This document shows positions 16,106-24,471 of a DNA stretch of 64,000 nt, piece by piece; position 1 is the stretch's first letter, and each line of letters opens with the position of its first letter. This DNA comes from Leptospira meyeri (GTDB lineage Bacteria; Spirochaetota; Leptospiria; Leptospirales; Leptospiraceae): positions 62,001 through 126,000 of the forward strand of contig NZ_SORO01000002.1 in NCBI RefSeq assembly GCF_004368965.1. Reading direction: 5' to 3'. The position numbers and the translations under genes are program-made. The notes under the pieces are model-generated. The model was not told the DNA's origin. It made no database searches and saw only the letters and a list, made by a program, of their open reading frames with translations.

Positions 16106-17842
16106 ATGCAGAAGCGAAGATTATCTTTTTTATTCTTTTTATCACTAATGACTGCGAGTTTGGAAGCCCAAGTAACTACGCCCGAAACTCCAACAACTGC
16201 GCCAAATCCGAGTTCTACGGTATCAACGGTCACAGAAATAAAACCGCCTCCACCACCGTCCTGGTCTGATGGATTTAGCGCCGGGGCTATGGTTCGCGTT
16301 CGTCCTGAAATGAAGTATAACTTTGATTTCAATCGAACCACCAATGACAATGTCGATTTTACGGGGCAGAAGATACAATTTTGGATTCAAAAAGAATTCA
16401 CAAAAGATGTAATTGCAAAAATCACTTTTCAAGATGCAAGGTTATGGGGTGCCGAAAAAGGTTCCCTCTCAGGTCTTTCGACTGCCAACGATGGAACAAG
16501 ACAAAGTACAGATGTGCGCGAAGCCTATATAGAAGTAAAAAAAAATTTAGGCCTCCCTCTCCATATCCAAGCAGGCCGTCAAATTTTGCGGTACGGTGAT
16601 GAACGTTTGGTAGGATCATTGGACTGGACAAATGTAGGTAGAAGTTTTGATGGCCTCCGAATCAAATGGGAGGATAAGTATATATCTTCCCATATATTTG
16701 TCACTTCAGTCAGTGAACGCCACTCCGATATCACAGGCAACACAACTTCCTTCGGTGTCAAAAACCAATACAATACTTATATGGATTGCCCCTACAATGG
16801 TAGAAAACCATGCACTGCCAAACTAGATGCCCAAAGACAGGAGTTAGGTGATTCTTATTTTACAGGTTTTTACAATACATTAAAAGCTTCTGATTATCTT
16901 CACATTGATTTGTATTATTTAGGATTACAAAAAGAATACTTACGAACCAACCAGTCTCTCATCCTCACCACAGGAGAAACGGGAACTCCAGAATCTCGAG
17001 CCGGTAGATGGGACATCCTACACACATATGGAATCAGGTTGACCAATAAAACCCAAACTGGCAAAAAATCCTTACAAACTTTCGATTATTCTTTTGAATA
17101 TGCGGTACAAACTGGGACAACAGGAAAATCCATCGGTCCGAGATGGGATGACAATAAAACAGAAGTTACATTAAATGATCCATTGACAAATACAAACTAC
17201 AACCGGAACATCTACTCAGAAAAAGAAAGATACAAAACTTATGCTTTTGGGGCCGATTTTGGTTATACAATCAACAAACTGAGAATTGGTGTTGCCTATG
17301 ATGTCGGAAGTGGAGATACCAACCGAACAGATGGATCCGTCGCCAGTTTTCAAAACCTATATCACACCAATCACTTATTTTATGGTATGGCTGACCAAGT
17401 TAGCTGGGTCAATATGAAATCAAAATCGGTAAATGCTAGTTATAATCTAGGGACTTACGGGTCTTTTCGTATCGATTATTTTGCAATTGAAAAACACAAA
17501 CTCCAAGATAGTTGGTATGACATCGCTGGTGTTGCCAAATCAGGTGCAAGCACCGAATCAATAACAAACAATCAATACGATACAAGCCAAGTCTTTACTG
17601 AAAATGGAACCGGGAACAACCGCCCCGTTTCAATGCTCGGGAAAAGTTTGTTTCGTGAACTAGATATTAAATACAATGTCCCATATCAAAATCTAATTTT
17701 AGAATGCGGATATAGTATGATTTATGCAGGGGACGCCATCCAAAACAAAGTGAATGATCGCACGATTCAAGCCCAGGTGTATACAAATCAATTTACCAAA
17801 ACTGCGCAGTTTGCATATCTTATGGTAACAGCCCAGTTTTAA
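16106..17842 (+). CDS. Alginate-export-type outer-membrane beta-barrel porin
   Basis: 578 residues: signal peptide ending SLEAQ, a proline/threonine-rich linker to about residue 50, then a long aromatic, beta-rich barrel. The region GRQILRYGDERLVGSLDWTN and RSFDGLRI is typical of the alginate_exp (AlgE-like) family. Such porins carry acidic polysaccharide or other anionic solutes across the outer membrane; no alginate synthesis genes are nearby, so a general uptake or efflux role is equally likely. It ends in FAYLMVTAQF with a terminal aromatic, as barrels need for assembly by Bam. Confidence 0.85.
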   Translation: MQKRRLSFLFFLSLMTASLEAQVTTPETPTTAPNPSSTVSTVTEIKPPPPPSWSDGFSAGAMVRVRPEMKYNFDFNRTTNDNVDFTGQKIQFWIQKEFTKDVIAKITFQDARLWGAEKGSLSGLSTANDGTRQSTDVREAYIEVKKNLGLPLHIQAGRQILRYGDERLVGSLDWTNVGRSFDGLRIKWEDKYISSHIFVTSVSERHSDITGNTTSFGVKNQYNTYMDCPYNGRKPCTAKLDAQRQELGDSYFTGFYNTLKASDYLHIDLYYLGLQKEYLRTNQSLILTTGETGTPESRAGRWDILHTYGIRLTNKTQTGKKSLQTFDYSFEYAVQTGTTGKSIGPRWDDNKTEVTLNDPLTNTNYNRNIYSEKERYKTYAFGADFGYTINKLRIGVAYDVGSGDTNRTDGSVASFQNLYHTNHLFYGMADQVSWVNMKSKSVNASYNLGTYGSFRIDYFAIEKHKLQDSWYDIAGVAKSGASTESITNNQYDTSQVFTENGTGNNRPVSMLGKSLFRELDIKYNVPYQNLILECGYSMIYAGDAIQNKVNDRTIQAQVYTNQFTKTAQFAYLMVTAQF

Positions 17843-17866
17843 AACAGAGGAGGATTCAGATCAACG

Positions 17867-17889
17867 TTTGATACGAGAATCGTATCAAA
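17867..17889. repeat. Perfect 23-base inverted repeat
   Basis: Arms TTTGATACGA (17867-17876) and TCGTATCAAA (17880-17889) flank GAA. It lies between the convergent porin and BtrH-like genes. No T-run follows on either strand, so it does not look like a normal intrinsic terminator; a protein binding site is possible. Confidence 0.55.
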
Positions 17890-18022
17890 ACATGGGAAAA
17901 TTGGGAGGAAATTTCGAACTCAACATAGGGATCTTTGTAAAAAGAGTATCTTCCAGAATTCTAGTTTTTAAGAATTTAGGAAGATGGTCATGATTTTGAA
18001 AAAGGAATCAATTGATAAACGA

Positions 18023-19030
18023 TCATTTCTCTTTTAGTTCCAATAAATCTTTCATGGTATTGTATTCTAAAGTAGCAGTCGCCTCAAGAAGGCCTTTTAT
18101 TTCACCTAACAATCGCTCATCTCTATTTTTTCCTAAGGAATCGAACAAATTAGCAATCTCTGTCCAATGTTTTGCAATCTCTTTGAATTGAAGATGGGAA
18201 TTTTTAAAAATAGGGTCTTTTGTTAATTCATAAGAATCCAAAAGAAAGTCCCTATACAAATTGCGAAACAAAGCACCACCCGTGCCAGCCTTTTCCATCA
18301 TCATGGCAGTGGTGCCAAAATCTCTTTGGATGTCTTTTGAAGAATGAAACCACTTCTCCAAATTGGATGCCAGTTTTCCAATTCCTTTATAAGAAACATT
18401 AGTAATGGGAGGATTGAGGTACTCACGAGCGTTATTTTTTGTCGCAAGAACCACCACCTTCCCCAAGTTTGTCTGTTTTTTCCCTGCCGCAATGGTATAA
18501 AAAAGATTTTTGGAAGCCATTGGCCCTTTTTCATTTCTTGCCAATTCTAAACTTTTTAAGGAAGTCTTTGCCTTAGTTCCCTGTTGTTTTGTATCCACCA
18601 AATAAGCATTTGTCGCGTCATATCCATAAAGAGTAGCATAATGACCGGCAAAATGAATAGGTTTCGAAAAATACTCCAAATGAAAACAATCCAATTTTAA
18701 ACCAACAGGTTTTCCTGAATCAATCAGATCCCGAACTGATGACCATGCCTTTTGTTTCGAAGTTGTTTCTTGAACGTCTAATTTTAGATTTAGATTTTTA
18801 GTTATATTTTCAGTGAGTTGGTCTGGTCTCGTCCGTCCCCCAATAAAAGGGAAGTCCATCGACTTCATGTTCCAAAAGATAAAACTAAGCCCTTCTCCAA
18901 TGCCAAATAACATAGGTTCAGAAAGTTCAATCCCAATATGTTTTAAAAGAGTACCGGTAGTTGTTGTTTCGCAGTGAACTCCCACAAAAGGAGAAAGTTT
19001 AGTTAAAATCATAATTTGAGTGATTACCAA
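18023..19030 (-). CDS. BtrH N-terminal domain / DUF4872 protein
   Basis: 335 residues. The N-terminus HCETTTTGTLLKHIGIELSEPMLFGIGEG matches the BtrH_N family (butirosin biosynthesis protein H), with a conserved Cys after His as a likely nucleophile and a later HFAGHYATLYGYD segment carrying histidines. The C-terminal part looks like DUF4872. BtrH transfers an acyl group from a carrier protein onto an aminoglycoside; standalone relatives are of unknown function and might be acyltransferases or amidases. No aminoglycoside genes are nearby. It overlaps the upstream 104-residue gene by 7 bases. Confidence 0.8.
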   Translation of the reverse strand: MVITQIMILTKLSPFVGVHCETTTTGTLLKHIGIELSEPMLFGIGEGLSFIFWNMKSMDFPFIGGRTRPDQLTENITKNLNLKLDVQETTSKQKAWSSVRDLIDSGKPVGLKLDCFHLEYFSKPIHFAGHYATLYGYDATNAYLVDTKQQGTKAKTSLKSLELARNEKGPMASKNLFYTIAAGKKQTNLGKVVVLATKNNAREYLNPPITNVSYKGIGKLASNLEKWFHSSKDIQRDFGTTAMMMEKAGTGGALFRNLYRDFLLDSYELTKDPIFKNSHLQFKEIAKHWTEIANLFDSLGKNRDERLLGEIKGLLEATATLEYNTMKDLLELKEK

Positions 19031-19338
19031 CGTTGTAATGGTTTTGCATAAACCACTAAAATATTTCCGTTTAGTTTGTTTTCAAGCCTTTGACAAAGTG
19101 TAAGGGCTGTCGATTCTAAAATAGCGAATTTAAAAGTAGTACATAAACCTTTTGGTTTTGCTGATGTTCCTTTTTTGTAAATTGCCAAACAAACATTCAA
19201 TTGTTCTTCAATGAATATACATTCTTTTTCTAAGTCTTGACTTGGGACAACTAAATCAGAAAGATCATACGAATTGAATTCAAATTCTGGAATCCAATCA
19301 TAGAGAATACTACTAGTAAGAAAAGAGTTTGAGTTCAT
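19024..19338 (-). CDS. Hypothetical protein, 104 residues
   Basis: Soluble, no signal peptide, no domain recognised. The middle reads ECIFIEEQLNVCLAIYKKG and the C-terminus holds two short hydrophobic strands. Its 3' end overlaps the BtrH-like gene by 7 bases, so the two are probably translated together and may act together. The chance that it is a carrier or partner of the BtrH-like protein is speculation; it has no phosphopantetheine DSL motif in the usual place. Confidence 0.65.
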   Translation of the reverse strand: MNSNSFLTSSILYDWIPEFEFNSYDLSDLVVPSQDLEKECIFIEEQLNVCLAIYKKGTSAKPKGLCTTFKFAILESTALTLCQRLENKLNGNILVVYAKPLQRW

Positions 19339-19417
19339 TGTTCACTTAAAAATTTCCGAAATTCAAAATCGAAGGGATCAGAGTTTCTTTTAATAAGTTT
19401 TTTATTCATGAGTCAAT

Positions 19418-19810
19418 TCATTCCACGACCAATCCTTCTATGATAATGGTCCTCTGAGAGTATAAAGCGCGATTGGATGCCAAAAGAAATTGAGCACCAG
19501 TAGTAAAAGTTCGAATTACTGAATCTATCACGTTTTCTTTTGAATAAATTCTAAGATTAAAAATTTTCTTCGCATTGGGAAGTTGGTTTCTAAAAATTTC
19601 ATCAAGGTCTAATGTATCAATCGGTTGTGTGTCAAAAAGAAACCATGAAAGTTTAGTTTCGATGGAAAAATGCCTGAATTTTTCGTTGTTCCCTAGCTCA
19701 TAAGAGAAACTAACAGGAATTTTTGTGTCAGTAATTTCATATTGGTAGGAAGCACAGCCAATCAACAAGTGAAAAGTAAAAATGATGGTAACAAAACACA
19801 ACTTTTTCAT
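19418..19810 (-). CDS. Small lipoprotein
   Basis: 130 residues with a clear lipoprotein signal: MKKLCFVTIIFTFHLLIGC, cleavage before Cys19. The mature part contains LDLDEIFRNQLPNAKKIFNLRIYSKE, which resembles the corresponding LDELLTEIYLKYPNSHIGDLKI in the gene upstream, so the two are probably distant paralogs. Its ATG overlaps the upstream stop (4 bases). Function unknown; outer-membrane or periplasmic location likely. Confidence 0.8.
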   Translation of the reverse strand: MKKLCFVTIIFTFHLLIGCASYQYEITDTKIPVSFSYELGNNEKFRHFSIETKLSWFLFDTQPIDTLDLDEIFRNQLPNAKKIFNLRIYSKENVIDSVIRTFTTGAQFLLASNRALYSQRTIIIEGLVVE

Positions 19811-20196
19811 TTGAGATCACTCCCGCTCGTTTGCGAATAGACATTACCTTTGATGTGAAGAGTATATGGTCGAACTATGCCAATCGTCAGTAAATCATAG
19901 ACTCCATCTGAAAATTCATATTCTTCCGAAATCTTAAGATCCCCAATATGAGAATTGGGATACTTTAAATATATTTCAGTTAAAAGTTCATCCAAAGATT
20001 TATCCCTAACATTTGAAAGTCCCCAGAACATATAAACACGCGTATAAGAAAAGCGAAACGAATCCGTAACAGAATATCCCTCATTAGAAGAGAAACCGTT
20101 GAGACGAATTTTACTTTTACCCCATGTCTGGTAGTAAGAAGTATTAGCACAATTTAGCAATAATGTAATCAAAATGTATAAAAAGATATTTTTCAT
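19807..20196 (-). CDS. Small lipoprotein, paralog of its neighbour
   Basis: 129 residues, signal MKNIFLYILITLLLNC with lipidation at Cys16. The mature part starts with aromatic residues (SYYQTWGKSKIRL), then YMFWGLSNVRDKSLDELL. It shares the Leu-Asp-Glu/Asp...Pro-Asn-x-x-x-I pattern with the lipoprotein encoded next, to which it is coupled by a 4-base overlap. No function known to me. Confidence 0.8.
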   Translation of the reverse strand: MKNIFLYILITLLLNCANTSYYQTWGKSKIRLNGFSSNEGYSVTDSFRFSYTRVYMFWGLSNVRDKSLDELLTEIYLKYPNSHIGDLKISEEYEFSDGVYDLLTIGIVRPYTLHIKGNVYSQTSGSDLK

Positions 20197-20258
20197 AACT
20201 GGCTCCTAAATTTAGGATTTAAACACCAATTGCAAGCAAACTTTTGCTAAACGATGAT

Positions 20259-21071
20259 TTAACCAAGACCGACATCAAGAGCCATCATTAGAACAAATCC
20301 AAACATAGCGCCAAGTGTCGACATCTCTGTTTCTTTTCCGGTATGAGATTCTGGGATGAGCTCCTCTATCACTACAAAAATCATTGCCCCCGCAGCAAAC
20401 GATAAAGCAAATGGCAAAATACTTTCTACATAAAAAACAAGGGCTGCACCCAATAGTCCACCAATTGGTTCTACAAATCCAGAAAGTTGTCCATACGTGA
20501 AACTTTTACGTGCCGAAAAACCTTCACGTAACAATGGAATAGAAACAGCAGCGCCTTCTGGAATATTTTGAATCCCAATTCCAAAAGCAACCACCACCGC
20601 TGCCATGAATGCCTCATAAGTGAATCCATCACCAAGCGCACCAAAGGCGACACCCACTGCCAAACCTTCAGGGATATTATGAAGTGTAATTGCAAGTATT
20701 AGGAGCATACTCCTTTGGAAAGATGATTTCCCCCCTTCCAAACGATTTTCTTCTAAACCAACATGAAGATGAGGAAGAAGTTTATGTAAAAGATATAAAG
20801 ACAAACCACCAGACAAAAATCCAAGACTTACGTGGAGCCAAGCAGGTTTCCCAGCGTTATTCGAAAGTTCAATGGATGGCAATAAAAGAGACCAAAAACT
20901 TGCCGCAATCATAATCCCAGAAGCGAAACCGAGCATTGCATTGAACACAGGCCTTGGAACTGTTCGAAAGAAAAAAACAAACCCAGCACCAAATGCTGTA
21001 CAAAACCAAGTAAATCCAGTGGCAAGTAGTGCCAAAACCACTGGGTGAAATGATAATAGAGAATCTAACAT
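20259..21071 (-). CDS. ZIP family metal transporter
   Basis: 270 residues with about eight hydrophobic segments. The metal-binding helices of the ZIP family are visible as LHNIPEGLAVG and IQNIPEGAAVSIPL, and a histidine-containing loop (LLHKLLPHLHVG) lies before them. It should import Zn2+ or other divalent metals through the inner membrane, like ZupT. The start touches the stop of the preceding secreted-protein gene (no gap). No Zur-type box was recognised. Confidence 0.9.
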   Translation of the reverse strand: MLDSLLSFHPVVLALLATGFTWFCTAFGAGFVFFFRTVPRPVFNAMLGFASGIMIAASFWSLLLPSIELSNNAGKPAWLHVSLGFLSGGLSLYLLHKLLPHLHVGLEENRLEGGKSSFQRSMLLILAITLHNIPEGLAVGVAFGALGDGFTYEAFMAAVVVAFGIGIQNIPEGAAVSIPLLREGFSARKSFTYGQLSGFVEPIGGLLGAALVFYVESILPFALSFAAGAMIFVVIEELIPESHTGKETEMSTLGAMFGFVLMMALDVGLG

Positions 21072-21662
21072 TTATTTGGCTGGCATCATTCCGACAAATA
21101 AAGAACTCATTTCTTTCGCACGCCAAAGCCCATCGGAATCTTTTTCAACAGTCACTGGCCGAAAACTTGAAGCACCACGAGTTGCCACAAAAAGTTTAAT
21201 TTTGCCAGTAGATTCCTCACCGGAATATGGATTCGTATATGTTTCGACTGTGAAAGGCAAACTTGCTGTGTATCCATTGGAAGGCTCTGCCCCTTTCCAA
21301 TAACCATTTGATAACATTTTGTATTTATCCAGTTGGCCAAGGAGATATTGATCACCATTCCCCAAGACCATTCCATCCACTGCAGATGGTTTCGTAGACT
21401 TCTGTCTATTTTTAGAAAGAACAGAAATAGTCACAGCTTTCGTTCCGAGTTCTTGGTTTTTACCATAAAGAGAAATCGCAAGGACAAGGATGGCAACTCC
21501 TCCTTCCGGTGTGGTGGCAATCGAAGATTGGAGGGATTTAAATTCTTCAATGGATGCCGGTTCGAATGAGAAAACGACAGGATTGCGAGAAGTTAAGTTT
21601 TGGGCAAAGGCCTGACCTGTTAGAAAGAAAAGGAGAAATACCAAAATGGGAAGTTTTTTCAT
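21072..21662 (-). CDS. Secreted protein of unknown function
   Basis: 196 residues with signal peptide MKKLPILVFLLFFLTGQAFA. The mature part has TTPEGGVAILVLAISLYGKNQELG and a C-terminal half of beta character (FTVETYTNPYSGEES). The domain may be DUF6935, but I cannot verify this. It is immediately followed by the ZIP transporter, so a role linked to metal uptake is possible. Confidence 0.75.
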   Translation of the reverse strand: MKKLPILVFLLFFLTGQAFAQNLTSRNPVVFSFEPASIEEFKSLQSSIATTPEGGVAILVLAISLYGKNQELGTKAVTISVLSKNRQKSTKPSAVDGMVLGNGDQYLLGQLDKYKMLSNGYWKGAEPSNGYTASLPFTVETYTNPYSGEESTGKIKLFVATRGASSFRPVTVEKDSDGLWRAKEMSSLFVGMMPAK

Positions 21663-21759
21663 AATCTGAGAATGTAGGGAAATTTCCGATATTAATCAAT
21701 TTATTTTCCATTGGCTTTTCAAAAAAAAGAAGACATAAAAGATATACCACTGAATATCC

Positions 21760-21780
21760 GTTAGCAGGTTATAAGCTAAC
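21760..21780. promoter_or_regulatory. Inverted repeat upstream of lipoprotein gene
   Basis: GTTAGC (21760-21765) and GCTAAC (21775-21780) are inverted around 9 bases, ending 10 bases before the lipoprotein ATG. It could be an operator or a short hairpin at the 5' end of the mRNA. Six-base arms can occur by chance. Confidence 0.3.
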
Positions 21781-21790
21781 AGATAGTTAA

Positions 21791-22681
21791 ATGAAAAATA
21801 TGCAACTTATTATCATCCCAATGGTAGGTTTATTTCTTACTTTGTTTTCGGTATACAATTGCGGTGCCGATGAAAAAAAATCCTCTCAATTGTTACCTTT
21901 ATTGGCTCTAGGCCTCCTAGCAGACGGAAATCTAGAAGGCCAAGTATGTGATATAGATTCAGATTGTGCATCAGGTTTGTTCTGCGGAGATGCTTATAAT
22001 TTAGATACCCCTTACACTTATAATTTGTGTACTCCAATTCCACCAATTTCAGGAACGATCACTGGCAATGGAACAGGGTTATCAGCAACACTCGCAACCT
22101 TGACTCCAGTCGCTGATTTTTCGCTTACAATCAACACACCAGGCAAATATGTTTTTTCAGCATCTTCAACAATCATTAATTCTTCGGTTGTAAGACCAGA
22201 AATTAGTATCTACCCTACTTCAGGAAGATCAGCAATCAAACAAGCAACAAGAAATCCTGGGAGCAATTACCAATTAACTTCTTATATATTTTCGGATCCG
22301 GGAACTTATCGGGTGCGAGTGTCTACTTTCTATTTTTCAGGTAGTTTTGGCGGGGGAGTAAGGTTCTTTGCTGCCAATGGTGCTGTCAGTTCTGGTGGTG
22401 GGAGTTGCACTTTTATTGCCTTCGGTAAAAATCGATGTGAAGATTTTGCAATCAACAGTTTGTTTTTAAGTACATATTGTTCCTCTTTTCTTGCAGGTAC
22501 TTATAGTGCAAACTCTTGTGCTATTCAGAATGCTTCTAAAACTCTCATTGGCAGATGTACAAATGGGGTTGGACAAGCACCCTATTACGGGAATGGAATG
22601 GTGACTCGCCATTTTTATGATACAAGTACTCTTACAGATGTTGCCTCTGAATGTCCCAGTTATGCTGGTATCCAATTCTAA
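21791..22681 (+). CDS. Cysteine-rich lipoprotein
   Basis: 296 residues. Signal MKNMQLIIIPMVGLFLTLF with lipobox VYNC at Cys24. Then comes QLLPLLALGLLADG, a Leu-rich stretch of a kind found after the lipobox in many leptospiral lipoproteins, and a cysteine knot-like patch CDIDSDCASGLFCGDA. The middle is beta-rich, similar in feel to the pre-peptidase C-terminal sandwich (PGKYVFSAS, PGTYRVRVST). The C-terminus has more paired cysteines. Probably surface-exposed; function unknown. Confidence 0.8.
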   Translation: MKNMQLIIIPMVGLFLTLFSVYNCGADEKKSSQLLPLLALGLLADGNLEGQVCDIDSDCASGLFCGDAYNLDTPYTYNLCTPIPPISGTITGNGTGLSATLATLTPVADFSLTINTPGKYVFSASSTIINSSVVRPEISIYPTSGRSAIKQATRNPGSNYQLTSYIFSDPGTYRVRVSTFYFSGSFGGGVRFFAANGAVSSGGGSCTFIAFGKNRCEDFAINSLFLSTYCSSFLAGTYSANSCAIQNASKTLIGRCTNGVGQAPYYGNGMVTRHFYDTSTLTDVASECPSYAGIQF

Positions 22682-22689
22682 AAAATAAT

Positions 22690-22734
22690 TAAAAAAAACT
22701 TTACGAAAGCCTTTTGACAAAGAAAGGTTTTCGT
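22690..22734. terminator. Long hairpin overlapping a ribosome-binding site
   Basis: Arms of 12 bases (22703-22714 and 22723-22734) pair fully with one G-U, around an 8-base loop. The right arm contains AAAGG, the Shine-Dalgarno of the gene starting at 22735. On the minus strand the hairpin is followed by a run of eight T (22692-22699 region), so it may be the intrinsic terminator of epmA read through the opposite gene. It may serve both ends. Confidence 0.55.
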
Positions 22735-23124
22735 ATGAAAAAAATTTCCATTTTTTTACTAATACTTGCTCCTCTCCTAATTACCGCACAAACATTAAAA
22801 GATGCGAAAGAATTCCAAGCACTCTCTAAAAAAATGTGTGCCAAAACTTCTGAGTGTATGAAGGAAAAGTTAAAAGATCTTCCTGCCGATCAAAGAAAAA
22901 TGATCGAGTCACAATTTGTGAATGGAAACGTCTGCGAATCTAGATATAAAAATTATGTGGTAGAAGGTCAAAAACCAGCAAACAACCAACCCACAAAAAA
23001 ACTCACCAAACAAGATTTGGAAGACATGAAAAAATGTGCCAAAGATATGGCAGCGTTTTCTTGTGCTGACCTAGAAGATGGGAAAGTTCCAGAATCTTGC
23101 GAAAAATTCCAAGAAGAGGACTAA
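22735..23124 (+). CDS. Small secreted cysteine-containing protein
   Basis: 129 residues from the ATG at 22735 (an in-frame TTG at 22714 lies in the hairpin). Signal peptide MKKISIFLLILAPLLITA. The mature part is lysine-rich with six spaced cysteines (MCAKTSEC, NVCES, KCAKDM, FSCADL, ESCEKF), which suggests disulfide bonds in the periplasm, and it looks helical. Function unknown. It converges on epmA with a gap of 2 bases. Confidence 0.75.
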   Translation: MKKISIFLLILAPLLITAQTLKDAKEFQALSKKMCAKTSECMKEKLKDLPADQRKMIESQFVNGNVCESRYKNYVVEGQKPANNQPTKKLTKQDLEDMKKCAKDMAAFSCADLEDGKVPESCEKFQEED

Positions 23125-23126
23125 AC

Positions 23127-24098
23127 TTAAACTTCTATCCAATACGGGCTAATTTCACCTAGCCCGTGTTTACCGGATAACCTCAAAATCAAACGATCCA
23201 TTCCTATAGAAATCCCGGAACAATCTGGAAATCCATTTTCCAAGGAACCAAGAAACTCCTCATCCATTGGAAATACTTCTTTCCCCAATTTAGAACGTAA
23301 CCCTTGTTCTTCGTAAAATCTTTTCCTTTGTTCCTTTGCATCGCTGAGTTCATAAAAAGCGTTTGCAAGTTCTAATCCGTCCCAATAAATCTCAAATCGT
23401 TTTGCCACCCCATCCACAACCTTTGCAAGTGCGGCACATTCAGGAGGATAGTCATACAAAAAAACAATTCCTTCTCCTAACATTGGTTCAACCAAATTGA
23501 GAAAAACCAAAAAAAAGAGGTCTTCGTATGGCCACTGGATTCTTTCCGATATAGGTGAGGAAGAGAGTTTTTTTACTTCTATCGTTTTTAACAAATCTTC
23601 TCTTAAAAAACCATGTCCGACATTTTGTAAAAAAGCCTCTTCCACTGATAAATGGCGAATCCATTCAGAACTTGACAATTTTTTTTGGTCATCTTCTTTT
23701 CCAAAAACAAAAATCAACTCTCTTAAAAACGTTTCGATAAATCGTCTCAAAGAAGAATCATCCATACCTTTGGCATAAAGTTCTAACATCAAAAATTCTT
23801 TAGAATGAAACCCACTGCCTATCTCTCCCGATCGGTATGTGTGAGCCAATTCAAAGATACGATTCATACCCTTGGCCATCATTTGTTTCAAACTGTATTC
23901 AGGTGAGGTAATCAGATATCCTTTCTCTCGTCCACTGGGAGAACGCACTTCAAATGGATCCAAATAAGGTTCCATCCCCACAATAGGTTTTAAGGTAGGA
24001 GTATCCACTTCCAAAAAACCATCTCTCCATAATATCTCACGGACCTTTCTCAATATTTGGGATCGAAAAATGAGTGTATCTTTTGAGAGTGAAACCAT
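23127..24098 (-). CDS. epmA: EF-P lysine ligase, LysRS paralog
   Basis: 323 residues, matching EpmA/PoxA/GenX (325 in E. coli) and lacking the anticodon-binding domain of lysyl-tRNA synthetase. Class II synthetase motifs: GFLEVDTPTL (motif 1 region), TSPEYSLKQMMAKGMNRIFEL and FRSGEIG-like YRSGEIGSGFHSKEFLMLELY (motif 2), and GISIGMDRLILRL (motif 3). It activates (R)-beta-lysine and joins it to the EF-P lysine in the cytoplasm. efp and epmB, its partner genes, are at 2.7-4.4 kb. The hairpin at 22690-22734 is a plausible terminator. Confidence 0.9.
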   Translation of the reverse strand: MVSLSKDTLIFRSQILRKVREILWRDGFLEVDTPTLKPIVGMEPYLDPFEVRSPSGREKGYLITSPEYSLKQMMAKGMNRIFELAHTYRSGEIGSGFHSKEFLMLELYAKGMDDSSLRRFIETFLRELIFVFGKEDDQKKLSSSEWIRHLSVEEAFLQNVGHGFLREDLLKTIEVKKLSSSPISERIQWPYEDLFFLVFLNLVEPMLGEGIVFLYDYPPECAALAKVVDGVAKRFEIYWDGLELANAFYELSDAKEQRKRFYEEQGLRSKLGKEVFPMDEEFLGSLENGFPDCSGISIGMDRLILRLSGKHGLGEISPYWIEV

Positions 24099-24111
24099 AC
24101 CATTACCTCCA

Positions 24112-24471
24112 ATGGCAAAAAAAACAAAATACCTTACTGTACGTGAAGTTCAGAATGCGTATGAAATTCTCATTTTGTCTAAGAACGTACACCCTGAATT
24201 GGAAGAAGAATTGGATTCGGTAATGCACATGTTGTTCTTCCAGACAAGATCGCATATCCAAATGGATCTTTCGAACTTGCCCTACCTTCCCCTAACACTC
24301 CTTACTAAACTCATAAATATTGCCCGTGACCTTCGTTTGAAAAAACGAGTCCTTGTCCTACTTGGATTACCTTTGTCCAGTTACATCTATTTAAAACGAT
24401 TTGGCCTAATCCGACTAATTTTTCCGAGTGAAGCCACTCTTAGGGAGTCCCATCGAGGTCCCAGGGGATAA
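24112..24471 (+). CDS. STAS-like small protein
   Basis: 119 residues from the ATG at 24112 (longer frame possible from 24070). The centre reads MDLSNLPYLPLTLLTKLINIARDLRLKKRVLVLLGLP, the pattern of a STAS/anti-sigma-antagonist fold, but I see no canonical phosphorylatable D-S/T-S-G motif. It diverges from epmA, with the two starts only about 14 bases apart. Its 3' end overlaps the convergent DUF4279 gene by 32 bases. A signalling role is only a guess. Confidence 0.65.
   Translation: MAKKTKYLTVREVQNAYEILILSKNVHPELEEELDSVMHMLFFQTRSHIQMDLSNLPYLPLTLLTKLINIARDLRLKKRVLVLLGLPLSSYIYLKRFGLIRLIFPSEATLRESHRGPRG

Noticed and set aside
17867..17889. Intrinsic terminator of the porin gene
   Set aside because: The stem is not GC-rich and no T-run follows on either strand.
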